Notes under the pieces: model-generated | Seen by the model: the letters and a program-made list of their open reading frames with translations, nothing else | What the model was told of the DNA's origin: nothing | Database searches by the model: none | Made by a program: the position numbers and the translations under genes | In this document: positions 41,822-50,759 of the stretch, in pieces | How the letters are laid out: the number at the start of each line of letters is the position of its first letter | Position numbering within the stretch: position 1 is the first letter of the stretch | Origin: Teretinema zuelzerae | GTDB lineage: Bacteria; Spirochaetota; Spirochaetia; Treponematales; Treponemataceae | Direction: 5' to 3' | DNA: 64,000 nt | Assembly: GCF_021021555.1 (NCBI RefSeq) | Contig: NZ_JAINWA010000003.1 | Coordinates: 868,001-932,000, forward strand

Positions 41822-43365
41822 AGTATTTTTCCTCCCGCGATCGCCGCCATGACTTTCGGCCGATCCAGATTTTCGTTCACCAGTTCGCCGACCTTCATTC
41901 CGTCGCGCAGAACGCAGAGGCGGTGCACGGTGCGCAGCATCTCGTCGATTTCCGAGCTGATGAACATGATGGTCATGCCTTCGCCGGCAAGCTTGAGAAT
42001 GAGCTTTTGAATTTCGGTTTTCGTGCCGACGTCGATTCCGCGCGTCGGCTCGTCGAGTATGAGGAAGTCGGGATTCGTCACGAGCCATCTTCCGAGTATG
42101 ACCTTCTGCTGGTTTCCGCCGGAAAGCTGGCTTATCAGGGTTTCAGGAGAGGGCGTCTTGATGTTCAGCGCCTTGATGTATTTATCCGCGAACTCGATCT
42201 GTTTCGCCATCGGCAGGAGCTTGAACACTCCGGTTTTAGCCTGCAGCGCAATGATCAAATTTTCCCTGATAGAAAGATCCGCGATGATGCTTTCTTCCTT
42301 TCTGTCTTCCGGAAGAAAGGCCATGCCGGCCTTCATGGTGTCGATGGGTTCGTGGGCCTTGAGCTCGTTGCCGTTGAACCAGAGTTCGCCTTGATCAGGG
42401 CTGTCCGCCCCGTAGAGCGCCCGGGCGAGCTCTGAGCGTCCCGAGCCGAGCAGGCCGGTAAGGCCGATAACCTCGCCCTTGTGTATGTTAATGTCGAACG
42501 GCTGTATGCTTCCGGTGTGCGACAATCCGACGGCGCGGATGATCTCAGGAGTGTTCCGTTCGGCGCTTTCGTCGTAGTCGGGCACGCGTATCGCGGCGAG
42601 ATCGTCGAACTCGTGGCCGAGCATCCGCGCCACAAGCTGAACGCGCGGCAGTTCGCTCACCGCGTACCGCCCGACGAGCTCTCCGTTTCGCAGAACCGTG
42701 ATCGCGTCGCACACTTCGTACACCTGCTCGAGAAAGTGCGTCACGAAAATAATCCCGACGCCCCGAGATTTAAGCTCCCTCATCATCTCGAACAGCTTCG
42801 CCACTTCGATCTCGTCGAGAGAGCTCGTCGGCTCGTCCAGGATGAGAACCTTGCAGTTGATGTCGATCGCGCGAGCGATGGCGACCATCTGCTGCACCGC
42901 CACCGAGTATTCTCCCAGAGATCTCGTCACGTCTATTTTTTCCAGTCCGACCCCGGCCAATACAGCCTGAGCCTTTCTGTTCATTTCTTTCCAGTCGATT
43001 CCGCCGATCCTGTTTCTCGGATGGCGGCCGATATAAATATTTTCGGCTACCGAAATATTCGGGCACAGATTCACTTCCTGATAGACCGTGCTGATTCCGT
43101 TTTTCTGCGCGTCTTCTGGAGACCTGTTGTGGATCGGACGGTCTATGCCGTCGAGGACTATTTCCCCTGAATCCATAGAATACACGCCGGTGAGAACCTT
43201 TATCAGCGTGCTCTTTCCGGCTCCGTTCTCTCCCATCAGGGCGTGAATCTCGCCCTTGTTCAAAGTAAAAGCGACATCGTTGAGCGCTTTCACGCCGGGA
43301 AACGTCATATGTATGTTCTTCATCGACAAGACGACAGATCCGCCCGTCGAAACCTCGTTGTTCAT
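41818..43365 (-). CDS. ytfR: sugar ABC transporter ATPase (two nucleotide-binding domains)
   Basis: 515 residues, two fused ABC domains as in RbsA/MglA/YtfR. First domain: Walker A GENGAGKST, Walker B LILDEPTSSLDEIEV, where an intact Q-loop and LGEYSVAVQQ signature variant are seen. Second domain: a degenerate Walker A (GLLGSGRSE), as usual in this family, and a good signature LSGGNQQKVILGRWL with LILDEPTRGID. Start at 43365 from GGAGGAG 5 bases upstream; the upstream in-frame ATG would start within the terminator region. Confidence 0.93.
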   Translation of the reverse strand: MNNEVSTGGSVVLSMKNIHMTFPGVKALNDVAFTLNKGEIHALMGENGAGKSTLIKVLTGVYSMDSGEIVLDGIDRPIHNRSPEDAQKNGISTVYQEVNLCPNISVAENIYIGRHPRNRIGGIDWKEMNRKAQAVLAGVGLEKIDVTRSLGEYSVAVQQMVAIARAIDINCKVLILDEPTSSLDEIEVAKLFEMMRELKSRGVGIIFVTHFLEQVYEVCDAITVLRNGELVGRYAVSELPRVQLVARMLGHEFDDLAAIRVPDYDESAERNTPEIIRAVGLSHTGSIQPFDINIHKGEVIGLTGLLGSGRSELARALYGADSPDQGELWFNGNELKAHEPIDTMKAGMAFLPEDRKEESIIADLSIRENLIIALQAKTGVFKLLPMAKQIEFADKYIKALNIKTPSPETLISQLSGGNQQKVILGRWLVTNPDFLILDEPTRGIDVGTKTEIQKLILKLAGEGMTIMFISSEIDEMLRTVHRLCVLRDGMKVGELVNENLDRPKVMAAIAGGKIL

Positions 43366-43395
43366 TGAAACTCCTCCCCCTTGCCGGTTCCTGTA

Positions 43396-43441
43396 CAAAA
43401 AACGGGACAGCGTGCCCCTTCCGGGGGGAGCGCCGTCCCGT
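43396..43441 (-). terminator. strong terminator between ytfQ and ytfR
   Basis: On the minus strand ACGGGAC, then CGCTCCCC, pairs with GGGGCACGC and GTCCCGT, followed by TTTTTTG. It lies between the binding-protein gene and the ATPase gene of one operon, a common way to make more binding protein than membrane components through partial termination. Confidence 0.85.
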
Positions 43442-43458
43442 CCTCGATCAAACTTCGA

Positions 43459-44448
43459 TCAATATTTGCGGGTCGGGAGCTTGGCTGCCGCGTTCTCGGT
43501 ATCGAAGACTTCTTCCACAACGTACATGATCTTCTCGACAGATCCGCCGTTCTCGAGGGTCTGGATGATTTCCGCGACGCGCGGGCCGTGGAGAGGATTG
43601 CATTCCACGTCTGCGTTGATTTCGCCGGCGATCATGCGGTTAAAGGCTTCTTTAACAGCGTCGAAAGAAATGATGATGATGTCTTTTCCGGGCTTCTTTC
43701 CGACGGCCTTGATGGCGTCGATCGCGCCGAACGCCATGTTGTCGTTCTCGGCGATGACGATGTCGATCTTCGGATAGGCTTTAAGGAAAGACTCCATTAC
43801 TTCCTGGCCCTTGGCCTGGGTGAATTCGCCGGTCTGCTTGGCGAGCAGCTTGTATTTCGGATTCTTCGCGAGTCCTTCGGTAACGCCCTGGGTGCGTCCG
43901 ACCTGGGCTGAAGAACCGATAGTTCCCTGCAGAATGACGATGTTCAGATCTTCATTGGTGCGGCCTGATTTTTTGACATAGGAATCGAGCCACTTGGCAG
44001 CGTCGCGTCCTTCCTGAAGGAAGTTTCCGCCTACCCAGCAAGTGTAGAGGCTGGGATCGGAGACCTTCATCATGCGGTCTGAAAGAATGACGGGGATTCC
44101 CGCGGCCTTCGCTTCTGCGAGAACCGTTTCCCAACCGGTTTCAACGACCGGAGCGACGACGATGTAGTCGACGTCCTGCTGGATGAAGTTGCGGATCGCC
44201 TTGATCTGGTTTTCCTGCTTCTGCTGGGCATCGTCGAAAATCAGCTTATAGCCGTTCGCTTCGACGAAGGTGCTCTTGAAGGATTCGGTGTTGGCGGTGC
44301 GCCAATCCGACTCGGCTCCGACCTGGGCGTAGCCGACCACGATCAGGTCTTTCTTTCCGGCCGCCGGAGCGTCCGCTTTTCCGCCGGCGAAAGCTGTTCC
44401 GCCGAGTACCGTCGCCAGGGCCAATGCCGCTGCAACAATCTTTTTCAT
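43459..44448 (-). CDS. ytfQ: galactofuranose-type periplasmic sugar-binding protein
   Basis: 329 residues, periplasmic-binding-protein-like fold of the LacI/ribose-binding family. The signal peptide is cleaved near TAFAGG (no lipobox). Landmarks are GYAQVGAESDWRTANTESF, the QKQENQIKAIRNFI motif of YtfQ-like proteins, ILSDRMM, and NADVECNPLHGP near the end. RBS AAGGAGGAG sits 4 bases before the ATG. It is a clear paralogue of the lipoprotein in the sensory unit upstream. Galactofuranose is the family's known ligand; the actual sugar here is inferred. Confidence 0.9.
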   Translation of the reverse strand: MKKIVAAALALATVLGGTAFAGGKADAPAAGKKDLIVVGYAQVGAESDWRTANTESFKSTFVEANGYKLIFDDAQQKQENQIKAIRNFIQQDVDYIVVAPVVETGWETVLAEAKAAGIPVILSDRMMKVSDPSLYTCWVGGNFLQEGRDAAKWLDSYVKKSGRTNEDLNIVILQGTIGSSAQVGRTQGVTEGLAKNPKYKLLAKQTGEFTQAKGQEVMESFLKAYPKIDIVIAENDNMAFGAIDAIKAVGKKPGKDIIIISFDAVKEAFNRMIAGEINADVECNPLHGPRVAEIIQTLENGGSVEKIMYVVEEVFDTENAAAKLPTRKY

Positions 44449-44469
44449 ATTTCTCCTCCTTGGGGATTC

Positions 44470-44488
44470 ATGTAGCTGAATCCTACAT
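44470..44488. promoter_or_regulatory. inverted repeat before ytfQ
   Basis: ATGTAG and CTACAT arms around 7 bases, 22 bases before the ytfQ ATG. It may be a hairpin in the leader or an operator. A CCCCCCGGGG stretch lies just upstream of it. No clear promoter was seen here. Confidence 0.35.
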
Positions 44489-44571
44489 CCGCCCCGGGGG
44501 GAAGTACATGAACAAATTACTCGACTTTGGTGGAATTTTTTCCGCCGCGCCGTTTTGAAAGGTGCGTTTTT

Positions 44572-46161
44572 TTATTCTTCAGGTTGATTTTTTTCCGCCC
44601 GGAACTCCCTCGGGGAAACGCCGGTTTTTTTCTTGAACATGAAGCTGAAATAATGAGGGTCGTTGAACCCGCTCTCGTAGGCTATGTCGACGCTCTTCAT
44701 CCGGGTTTCCGCGAGCAGTCTCTTTGCATGTCCGATGCGCACGCAGGTGAGATACTCGATAAAGCTTTCGCCGGCCTCCTGGGAAAACACCGTGCTGAAA
44801 TGGTTCGGGCTTACGTTGACCACAGAGGCTACCGAGTGAAGCGAAATATCGGGATCCGCGAAATGAACGTCGATGTAGTTTTTCGCCTTCAGGATCATCG
44901 ACAGGTGGCGGCCGGCCGGAGATTCGTCGCGCAGCAACATGATCCGTTCAAGGATGCGGCGAACCTCCGCAAGAAAGGTTCCCCGCTCGGAGGCGATGCC
45001 GATGATCAGCTCGTGGCTTCGCGGAGAGGGGAAAAGAGCCGCGGGGTCTCCGCCGAGTTCGCGGGCAACCGTCGCCGCCGCGACTATCAGATCGTACAGA
45101 AGATAATAGCCGATATAGCTCGCCTGGCTCTCGTTCTTCCCGAGCATCTCGGCGTACTGCTCCACGAAGCAGTCGATATCGCTTCGGGACAGGGTGCGCA
45201 GCCGGTCTGCAACGGGGTCGGCTCCCGAACGCGACGCGGCCCGTTCGCTCGAATCCATATCGGCGAAACCCGCGATTTCCGTCCGGCCGGAAGCCGTAAG
45301 ATGGCGGAGCGCCGCGTTCGCCTCGGCGAATGATCGGGGAATTTCGGCTATGCGTTCGGCAGGAAGGCCTATGCCGATAGTCAGCCGGCAGGAGGTCTTT
45401 CTATTCGTCTCGAAGCTCAGACCCTGAGCGAAGGAATAGGAATCCTCTTCAAGAGAGTTCTGTTCCGATTCCTTGATGATGAACGCGTACTGGTTCACGC
45501 CGAGCGGAAACGAAATCACGTCCGCCCTCGAAGACGCGAACCCCTCGACCGCCCTGCGAACCCGATCGAGCCGGGGAAAATCCTCCGGCGGCAGATGTAT
45601 TTCAGCGGCGATCGCCGCATAGCCGCGGGCTATCAGATCGATGCCGTAGGATTGCGCGGTTTCGATCGCCTTCTCGGTCGAAGCTTCTCCGGTGACGAGG
45701 CCTGCAAGCCACTTTTCGCGCAGAGCCTGGGCATTCGTCCGCGCCTGTAAACGCAACCGTTCGATATCGTCAGACTCGCGTTTTTCGGCCTCGATGCGCA
45801 AGGCGACCTTTTCAAGGCAGCGAAGCATGTCCGCGGCTGATACCGGTTTTAAAAGATATTCTTCCACGCCCAAAGATATGGCCTCGCGGGCATATTGGAA
45901 TTCGTCGTGGCCGGAAATAATGACGACCTTCATCCACGGCTGCGTTTTGCGGACGATGCGGGTAAGCGCGAGGCCGTCCAGAAAGGGCATTTTAATATCG
46001 GTCAACAGGATGTCCGGTTTGAGCTCCTGGAGCATGGAAAGCGCCATTTCGCCGTCGGGAGCTTCCCCGACGAGGGTAAAGTCAGTCTCATCCCAGGGGA
46101 TGCTCGAGCGGATGCCCTCTCGAACGACTATTTCATCTTCCACCAGAAAAACGCTATACAT
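44572..46161 (-). CDS. AraC-type response regulator (YesN-like)
   Basis: 529 residues. The N-terminal receiver domain has D10/E9 acid pocket (LVEDE), phosphoacceptor D55 in LLTDIKMPF and K in LLKPVSAADM. A long middle region (about 150-400) includes a GGDEF-like-position fold of the YesN kind without GGDEF residues. The C-terminal AraC/XylS domain at about 425-525 has two helix-turn-helices (SLHSVASVVNVSPNHFSTVF; SVDIAYESGFNDPHYFSFMFKKKTGVSPREFR). It overlaps the kinase gene by 8 bases. Likely activator of the adjacent ytfQRT-yjfF genes. Confidence 0.93.
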   Translation of the reverse strand: MYSVFLVEDEIVVREGIRSSIPWDETDFTLVGEAPDGEMALSMLQELKPDILLTDIKMPFLDGLALTRIVRKTQPWMKVVIISGHDEFQYAREAISLGVEEYLLKPVSAADMLRCLEKVALRIEAEKRESDDIERLRLQARTNAQALREKWLAGLVTGEASTEKAIETAQSYGIDLIARGYAAIAAEIHLPPEDFPRLDRVRRAVEGFASSRADVISFPLGVNQYAFIIKESEQNSLEEDSYSFAQGLSFETNRKTSCRLTIGIGLPAERIAEIPRSFAEANAALRHLTASGRTEIAGFADMDSSERAASRSGADPVADRLRTLSRSDIDCFVEQYAEMLGKNESQASYIGYYLLYDLIVAAATVARELGGDPAALFPSPRSHELIIGIASERGTFLAEVRRILERIMLLRDESPAGRHLSMILKAKNYIDVHFADPDISLHSVASVVNVSPNHFSTVFSQEAGESFIEYLTCVRIGHAKRLLAETRMKSVDIAYESGFNDPHYFSFMFKKKTGVSPREFRAEKNQPEE

Positions 46162-47614
46162 TCTGCGCCTCCTGGGGAACTCCGAACGAAACCACGGTTC
46201 CCTCGCGATGGACGCTCTTTATTTTCAGGAACACATCCTTTCCGTAATACAGTTGAAGCCGTTTGCTCACATTATAGAGGCCGTACATATCGGCTACTCC
46301 TTCTCCCTCTCTGTCGGCCATGAGGCCTCTGCGCACCTCGGCGAGGCGCTCCTCCGTCATGCCGATTCCGTTGTCCTCGACGGAAAACCTGAGCTGGCCG
46401 GCTTCCCTGAAGGCCCGCACCCGCAATACGCCGCGTCCGCGCTTATTCTTGATCCCGTGGTACAGGGCGTTTTCGACCAGGGGCTGCAGCACCAGTTTCA
46501 ACACCGGATACGAGGCCATGGCCGGATCGTACTCGATCGAATAATCCAAAATATCACGGTAGCGAATTTTCTGAATCGTCAGATAGTTTTCCACGTGGGC
46601 TATTTCGTCAGCGACCGTTACCCAATCGCGTCCGCGGCTAAGCGATATTCTGAAAAAACTGGAGAAGGCGCGCGTAATGTCGATGACCTGGTCGTACTGC
46701 TTGCCTTCCGCGAGCCAGATGATGGTGTCGAGCGTATTGTACAGAAAGTGCGGCGTGATCTGCGCCTGCAGGGCCTTCATTTCGGATTTCTGAAGATTTT
46801 GCTGTTCGAGAATGTTCATGTCGATGAGTTCGCGTATTTTAACCGCCATCGTGTTTAAATTGACGGCGAGGTTCTCGAGTTCCTGTATCCGGGGAATGTC
46901 GGCCCGCGCCTCAAGATCGCCCGATGCGATCTTCGTGGAAAAGAGTTCAAGCTCCTTGATCGGCATGTTGATCATGACGGACACGGACTGCAGCGCGAAA
47001 ATGGCGAAGCCGGCGACGCCCAGCACGGTAACCGTCTGAAAAACCGCGAGCACCCAGACCATCGTTTTGATGCGTTCGTTGGTGCGCTCTGCCGATTCGA
47101 TCTCGAGAACGATGAACTCTTCGAGAATATCGGAAACCAGGGCCGCTACGCCGCGGATTTCGTCCAGAAGCTTTTCGTTTTCGATGACCGGATAGCGATA
47201 CTGGATTTGCAGCCCGATGCGTCCTACGTAGTTTGACAAGGTGTTCATGGCGCGCCCGGCGACCTCCAGCATCTGGCGGTTTCCGGTTACCGAGGTCGTT
47301 TCCAGTATTTCCTGCAACCCCTGGTTGATCGAGTTGATGATCTGGTAATGACGGCCTTCCTCGAATCGCCTGTTTCCCGCGACGATGTCCCACAACTCGT
47401 TGGAAATATCGGTCTTTACGATTTGATTGATGCGGTTCGTCTTGCTCACGTTCGATATCATCAGGTCGTACTGGGCGCTCTGAGCCAGGGAACTCAGGAT
47501 GGTAGTGACCGGCAAAATGAGCATGAGCACGATGATTATCGTGTACGAATATTTGAGCATTCGCGAGAGGCTGGTCATCGGAAGAAAGCGGCTGCGGCGG
47601 AATGTAGCGAACAT
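46154..47614 (-). CDS. YesM-like sensor histidine kinase
   Basis: 486 residues from the ATG at 47614 (overlaps the upstream stop as TGATG). Two membrane helices (about 24-45 and 195-218) bracket a helical periplasmic sensor of about 150 residues. A HAMP domain follows (NMPIKELELFSTKIASGDLEARADIP), then the His_kinase module with phosphoacceptor His in QITPHFLYNTLDTI (about 290) and the ATPase with PLVENALYHGI and VEDNGIGM. This is the kinase class that pairs with YesN/AraC regulators. Its sensor has no sugar-binding domain, so the lipoprotein upstream probably supplies it. Confidence 0.93.
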   Translation of the reverse strand: MFATFRRSRFLPMTSLSRMLKYSYTIIIVLMLILPVTTILSSLAQSAQYDLMISNVSKTNRINQIVKTDISNELWDIVAGNRRFEEGRHYQIINSINQGLQEILETTSVTGNRQMLEVAGRAMNTLSNYVGRIGLQIQYRYPVIENEKLLDEIRGVAALVSDILEEFIVLEIESAERTNERIKTMVWVLAVFQTVTVLGVAGFAIFALQSVSVMINMPIKELELFSTKIASGDLEARADIPRIQELENLAVNLNTMAVKIRELIDMNILEQQNLQKSEMKALQAQITPHFLYNTLDTIIWLAEGKQYDQVIDITRAFSSFFRISLSRGRDWVTVADEIAHVENYLTIQKIRYRDILDYSIEYDPAMASYPVLKLVLQPLVENALYHGIKNKRGRGVLRVRAFREAGQLRFSVEDNGIGMTEERLAEVRRGLMADREGEGVADMYGLYNVSKRLQLYYGKDVFLKIKSVHREGTVVSFGVPQEAQNV

Positions 47615-48675
47615 CAGTAACCCCGCGGAGGAAGAAGTTCGAGCCCGGGATCTCCCTCTTTGAACACCGCTTCTTCGACATGGATGAGGGGAGGTATTTT
47701 TTCGCCCTTCGCCAGCTTGCGGGCGAGATCCATGATGATCGGCCCCGTTTTCGGATTGCATTCGATGACGCAGTTCACTTCCCCGGCGACGAGGGCGTCG
47801 ATCGCGGCCTGTTCCGCGTCTATGGTGACGATGATGTTGTCCCTTCCGGGCTTCAGCCCCTTTTCCTTCATCGCTTCAAGGATTCCGAGCGTCATGCCGT
47901 CGTTATGCGAAAACACGGCATCGAAGGCGACGCCGCTTTCCAGTATCGAGCGCATTATTTCGTAACCCTTCGAACGCAGGAAATCCCCTGAACGCGTATA
48001 TACTATTTGAAAACCGCTATCGTCGCCGAGCTCTTCCCGAAAGCCGCGCGCGCGGCCGTTCGCCGCGGACGAACCCTCGGTTCCAGATATTTCCACAATC
48101 TTCATCGGCCTCGCCGCGTTCTTTTTTTCCCATGCGCCGCGTAAAAAAAGGGCCGCTTCCCTGCCCTCCTGTTCGCTGTCCGTTCCGATGAAGCCCGCAA
48201 AGAGAGTATAATCTTCTGTTTCGATTTTCCGGTCGGTTACAAGGACGGGGATTCCGGCATCCTTAGCTTCGCGCAGCACATTGTCCCAGCCGTTTGAAAC
48301 GATCGGAACGAAGGCGATGACGTCGACCTGATACGCGATGAAAGACCGGATCGCCTTTATCTGGTTTTCCTGTTTTTGTTCGGCGTTTTCGAACAGGAGC
48401 TGGATTCCCGCGTCGTCGGCCGCTTCGCGTATCGAGCGGGTGTTGCAGTTCCTCCAGGCGCTTTCGGCTCCGATCTGGGAAAAACCAAGAATGAGCTGTT
48501 CCTGGAGAACCGGTCCGGACGCCTGTTCTTGCGTTGTTTTCAACGCCTTATTTGTGCCGCCTTCCCCGCGGGGAGTTGGGCGGCCGCAGCCTGAAAAAAC
48601 AAATGCGAAAGCCGCGGCGAACAAAAGGGCCAAAGATACGGCCCGACCAGTCTGCAAAATCCGTATATTCACCAT
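47614..48675 (-). CDS. YtfQ-like sugar-binding lipoprotein, likely sensor component
   Basis: 353 residues from the ATG at 48675. Lipobox FVFSGC (Cys near 30) makes it a lipoprotein, unlike YtfQ. The domain closely parallels YtfQ: GAESAWRNCNTRSIREA, EQKQENQIKAIRSFI, PVLVTDRKIE, and NCVIECNPKTGPIIMDLARK. Placed directly before the kinase and regulator genes and apart from the permeases, it is probably the ligand sensor of a three-component system rather than a transport protein. A TATACT box at 48718-48723 is a likely promoter. Confidence 0.88.
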   Translation of the reverse strand: MVNIRILQTGRAVSLALLFAAAFAFVFSGCGRPTPRGEGGTNKALKTTQEQASGPVLQEQLILGFSQIGAESAWRNCNTRSIREAADDAGIQLLFENAEQKQENQIKAIRSFIAYQVDVIAFVPIVSNGWDNVLREAKDAGIPVLVTDRKIETEDYTLFAGFIGTDSEQEGREAALFLRGAWEKKNAARPMKIVEISGTEGSSAANGRARGFREELGDDSGFQIVYTRSGDFLRSKGYEIMRSILESGVAFDAVFSHNDGMTLGILEAMKEKGLKPGRDNIIVTIDAEQAAIDALVAGEVNCVIECNPKTGPIIMDLARKLAKGEKIPPLIHVEEAVFKEGDPGLELLPPRGY

Positions 48676-48717
48676 ATGTAACCCGCCCCGATATAACTGC
48701 GTGTACGATAGACAAGC

Positions 48718-48744
48718 AGTATACCCCGGTAAAAACCGCCGGGG
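48718..48744 (-). promoter_or_regulatory. sensor-operon -10 and adjoining hairpin
   Basis: TATACT at 48718-48723 abuts a hairpin with arms CCCCGG (48724-48729) and CCGGGG (48739-48744) whose loop holds five T on the minus strand. The hairpin lies 30-50 bases past the ilvB stop and may end ilvB transcripts, or act as an operator over the promoter. Confidence 0.4.
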
Positions 48745-48772
48745 CAAGCTTTTTTCAGACAATACTGCCCGG

Positions 48773-50515
48773 TTATGAAAGAACGGCCGCAGGAGCGGTC
48801 ATCGCTTCCACGTTCGCCTTCCCCGCCGGAACGAAAGGATACACGTTTTCCGCCTGCCGGATTTTCTTTACGACGAATACCGGCCCGGATGATGCGAAGG
48901 CGCGCTCAGCCCAATCAGGATCGTCGGCGTCAGCGATCGCGATCCCGAACCCTTCGGCGATCTTCAACAGATCGGGAGAGCGGGAAAAGACGCTCGCGGA
49001 ATACCGTTTGTCGAATAACACCTCCTGCTGCTGCCTGACCATTCCGAGGGCTCCGTTGTCCAGAACGATGACGGTGACCGCATAATTGCGTTCGGCGAGC
49101 GTCGCCAGCTCCTGGATATTCATCATGATCGATCCGTCGCCGGACACGCACACCACCCGTTTATCGGGATTCGCCGCCGCCGCTCCCAGAGCGGTCGGAA
49201 GGCCGAAGCCCATCGTGCCCAGGGACCCGGAGGTTAAAAACTGGCGGGTCCGTTCAAAGGGATAGTGCTGAGCCGTCCACATCTGATGCTGGCCTACGTC
49301 CGTAGTGACAATGATTGATGAGGGATCGAGCCCTGCCCGTTCGGCTGCCGCGGGAATGCCGGCGATAAAGGAACAGGCGCTGTCGGCCCCGTCGGCTTCC
49401 GGAACGCGGTCGGCTTCCTCGTGGAGAGCCGCGAGCCGGGAAAGCCATTCGGCTCTTTCAGCCGCCCGCGCCGCGTATGGAGCCGGCGAAGAAAGCTCGT
49501 CGTGAACGAAGCGGGCGAGCACGGGCAGGGACGATTCCGCGTCCGCTACGAGGGAGAGCACGGCCGGAAGAATCTTGTTGATCTCCGCCGCGTCGATATC
49601 TATGTGGATGATCCGGGCATCAGGACAGAAGCGCTTGATGACTCCGGTGGCCCGGTCGTCGAAGCGCACGCCGCAGGCGAGCACTACGTCGGAATCATGC
49701 ATGGCGCGGTTTGCGGCGATGCTTCCGTGCATTCCGACCATCCCCATCGCCTGCGGATCGCTTGTCGGTATGACGCCGATGCCCATCAGGCTCGTCGCTA
49801 CCGGCATCGGCATCGCTTCCAGCAAGCTGCGGACTCCCTTCGACGCGGCGGGCGAAGCGCAACCGCCCCCGGCGTACAGGACCGGCCGGGAAGAGGAAAC
49901 GAGTATCCGCGCCGCTTCCGCCAGGATTTTCCCGAAGTTCTCGGGGGAGGTATGGAAGCGGGAACCGCTGCGCTCGCCTTTTCCGGGTTCCGGCCAGGAA
50001 TCGAAGCGGACTTTCTGAAGCTGAATGTCGCGGGGAATGTCTACAAGCACCGGACCGGGACGGCCGGAGGCGGCGATGCGGAACGCGTCGGGTATTGCTC
50101 GAAGCAGCTCCTCGGCCGAATTAACCATAATGCTGTGTTTTGTAATAGGAAACGAGAGGCCGAAGGTGTCGGCTTCCTGAAAAGCGTCGGTGCCGATCAG
50201 GTAGGTGTTGACCTGGCCGGTGATGGCTACCATCGGGATGGAGTCCGAGCGGGCGTCCGCAACGGCGGTGAGAAGGTTCATGGCTCCGGGACCGCTCGTC
50301 GCGATGCATACCGCGGTCTCTCCCGTTGATCGGGCCATGCCCTGGGCGAAAAAACCGCCGCCCTGTTCATGGCGAACCAGAATGTGGTCGATATCGCTTT
50401 TCATCAATTCATCGTAGAGGGGCAGAACAGCCCCTCCCGGGATTCCCGCCACTGTCTTGATGCCCTGCCGTTCCAACAGCGTAACTACGATTTGAGCGCC
50501 GGTTGCTTCGATCAT
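48773..50515 (-). CDS. ilvB: acetolactate synthase large subunit
   Basis: 580 residues, thiamine-diphosphate enzyme of the acetohydroxyacid synthase type (first common step to valine, leucine and isoleucine). Catalytic Glu is in VRHEQGGGF (E50). Then GPGAMNLLTAVADARSDSIPMVAITGQV, the FAD/beta domain (DVVLACGVRFDDRATG), and the ThDP motif GDGSIMMNIQEL. The tail LGMVRQQQEVLFDKRYS fits biosynthetic AHAS. GGAGAGG is 6 bases before the ATG. No ilvN small subunit follows; the next gene is the sugar sensor. Preceded by an ilv-type leader peptide and attenuator. Confidence 0.94.
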   Translation of the reverse strand: MIEATGAQIVVTLLERQGIKTVAGIPGGAVLPLYDELMKSDIDHILVRHEQGGGFFAQGMARSTGETAVCIATSGPGAMNLLTAVADARSDSIPMVAITGQVNTYLIGTDAFQEADTFGLSFPITKHSIMVNSAEELLRAIPDAFRIAASGRPGPVLVDIPRDIQLQKVRFDSWPEPGKGERSGSRFHTSPENFGKILAEAARILVSSSRPVLYAGGGCASPAASKGVRSLLEAMPMPVATSLMGIGVIPTSDPQAMGMVGMHGSIAANRAMHDSDVVLACGVRFDDRATGVIKRFCPDARIIHIDIDAAEINKILPAVLSLVADAESSLPVLARFVHDELSSPAPYAARAAERAEWLSRLAALHEEADRVPEADGADSACSFIAGIPAAAERAGLDPSSIIVTTDVGQHQMWTAQHYPFERTRQFLTSGSLGTMGFGLPTALGAAAANPDKRVVCVSGDGSIMMNIQELATLAERNYAVTVIVLDNGALGMVRQQQEVLFDKRYSASVFSRSPDLLKIAEGFGIAIADADDPDWAERAFASSGPVFVVKKIRQAENVYPFVPAGKANVEAMTAPAAVLS

Positions 50516-50574
50516 TTTCTACCTCTCCTTTCCTGATGTCTTCGTTCGGAAGACTGTTTGCATCGTGCCGGATA

Positions 50575-50608
50575 ATAAAAAAACCCCCCGGGCCTGCCGG
50601 AGGGTTTC
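50575..50608 (-). terminator. ilvB attenuator terminator
   Basis: On the minus strand AACCCTCCGG pairs with CCGGGGGGTT (one G-U) around a short loop, followed by TTTTTTTATT. It sits between the leader peptide stop (50626) and ilvB, the classic position of an amino-acid attenuator. Confidence 0.88.
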
Positions 50609-50625
50609 GCATATTATGCGTACAC

Positions 50626-50718
50626 TCACACCCGCGACAGACGCCCCTGAGAGCCGGTAACGACGACCAGTTCGACGACGAGAAGGACTACTGCTGCGAG
50701 CGCTAAAATCATATTCAT
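50626..50718 (-). CDS. ilvL: ilv leader peptide (attenuation control)
   Basis: A 30-codon open frame, MNMILALAAVVLLVV onward, ending ...GRLSRV. Of its first 20 residues, eight are Val, four Leu and one Ile, the product amino acids of the pathway that ilvB opens. It is followed at once by a terminator hairpin with a T tract. Ribosome stalling at the Leu/Val codons when those amino acids are scarce would prevent the terminator from forming. There is no RBS: the -10 ends 6 bases before the ATG, so the peptide appears to be translated from a leaderless mRNA. Confidence 0.85.
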   Translation of the reverse strand: MNMILALAAVVLLVVELVVVTGSQGRLSRV

Positions 50719-50724
50719 AATGCT

Positions 50725-50753
50725 ATGATACGTATAAATATACAGGCTGTCAA
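50725..50753 (-). promoter_or_regulatory. ilv promoter
   Basis: TTGACA (50748-50753), a 17-base spacer and TATCAT (50725-50730), a near-consensus sigma-70 promoter. The ATG of the leader peptide begins 6 bases after the -10, at the expected transcript start. Confidence 0.8.
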
Positions 50754-50759
50754 GCATAT

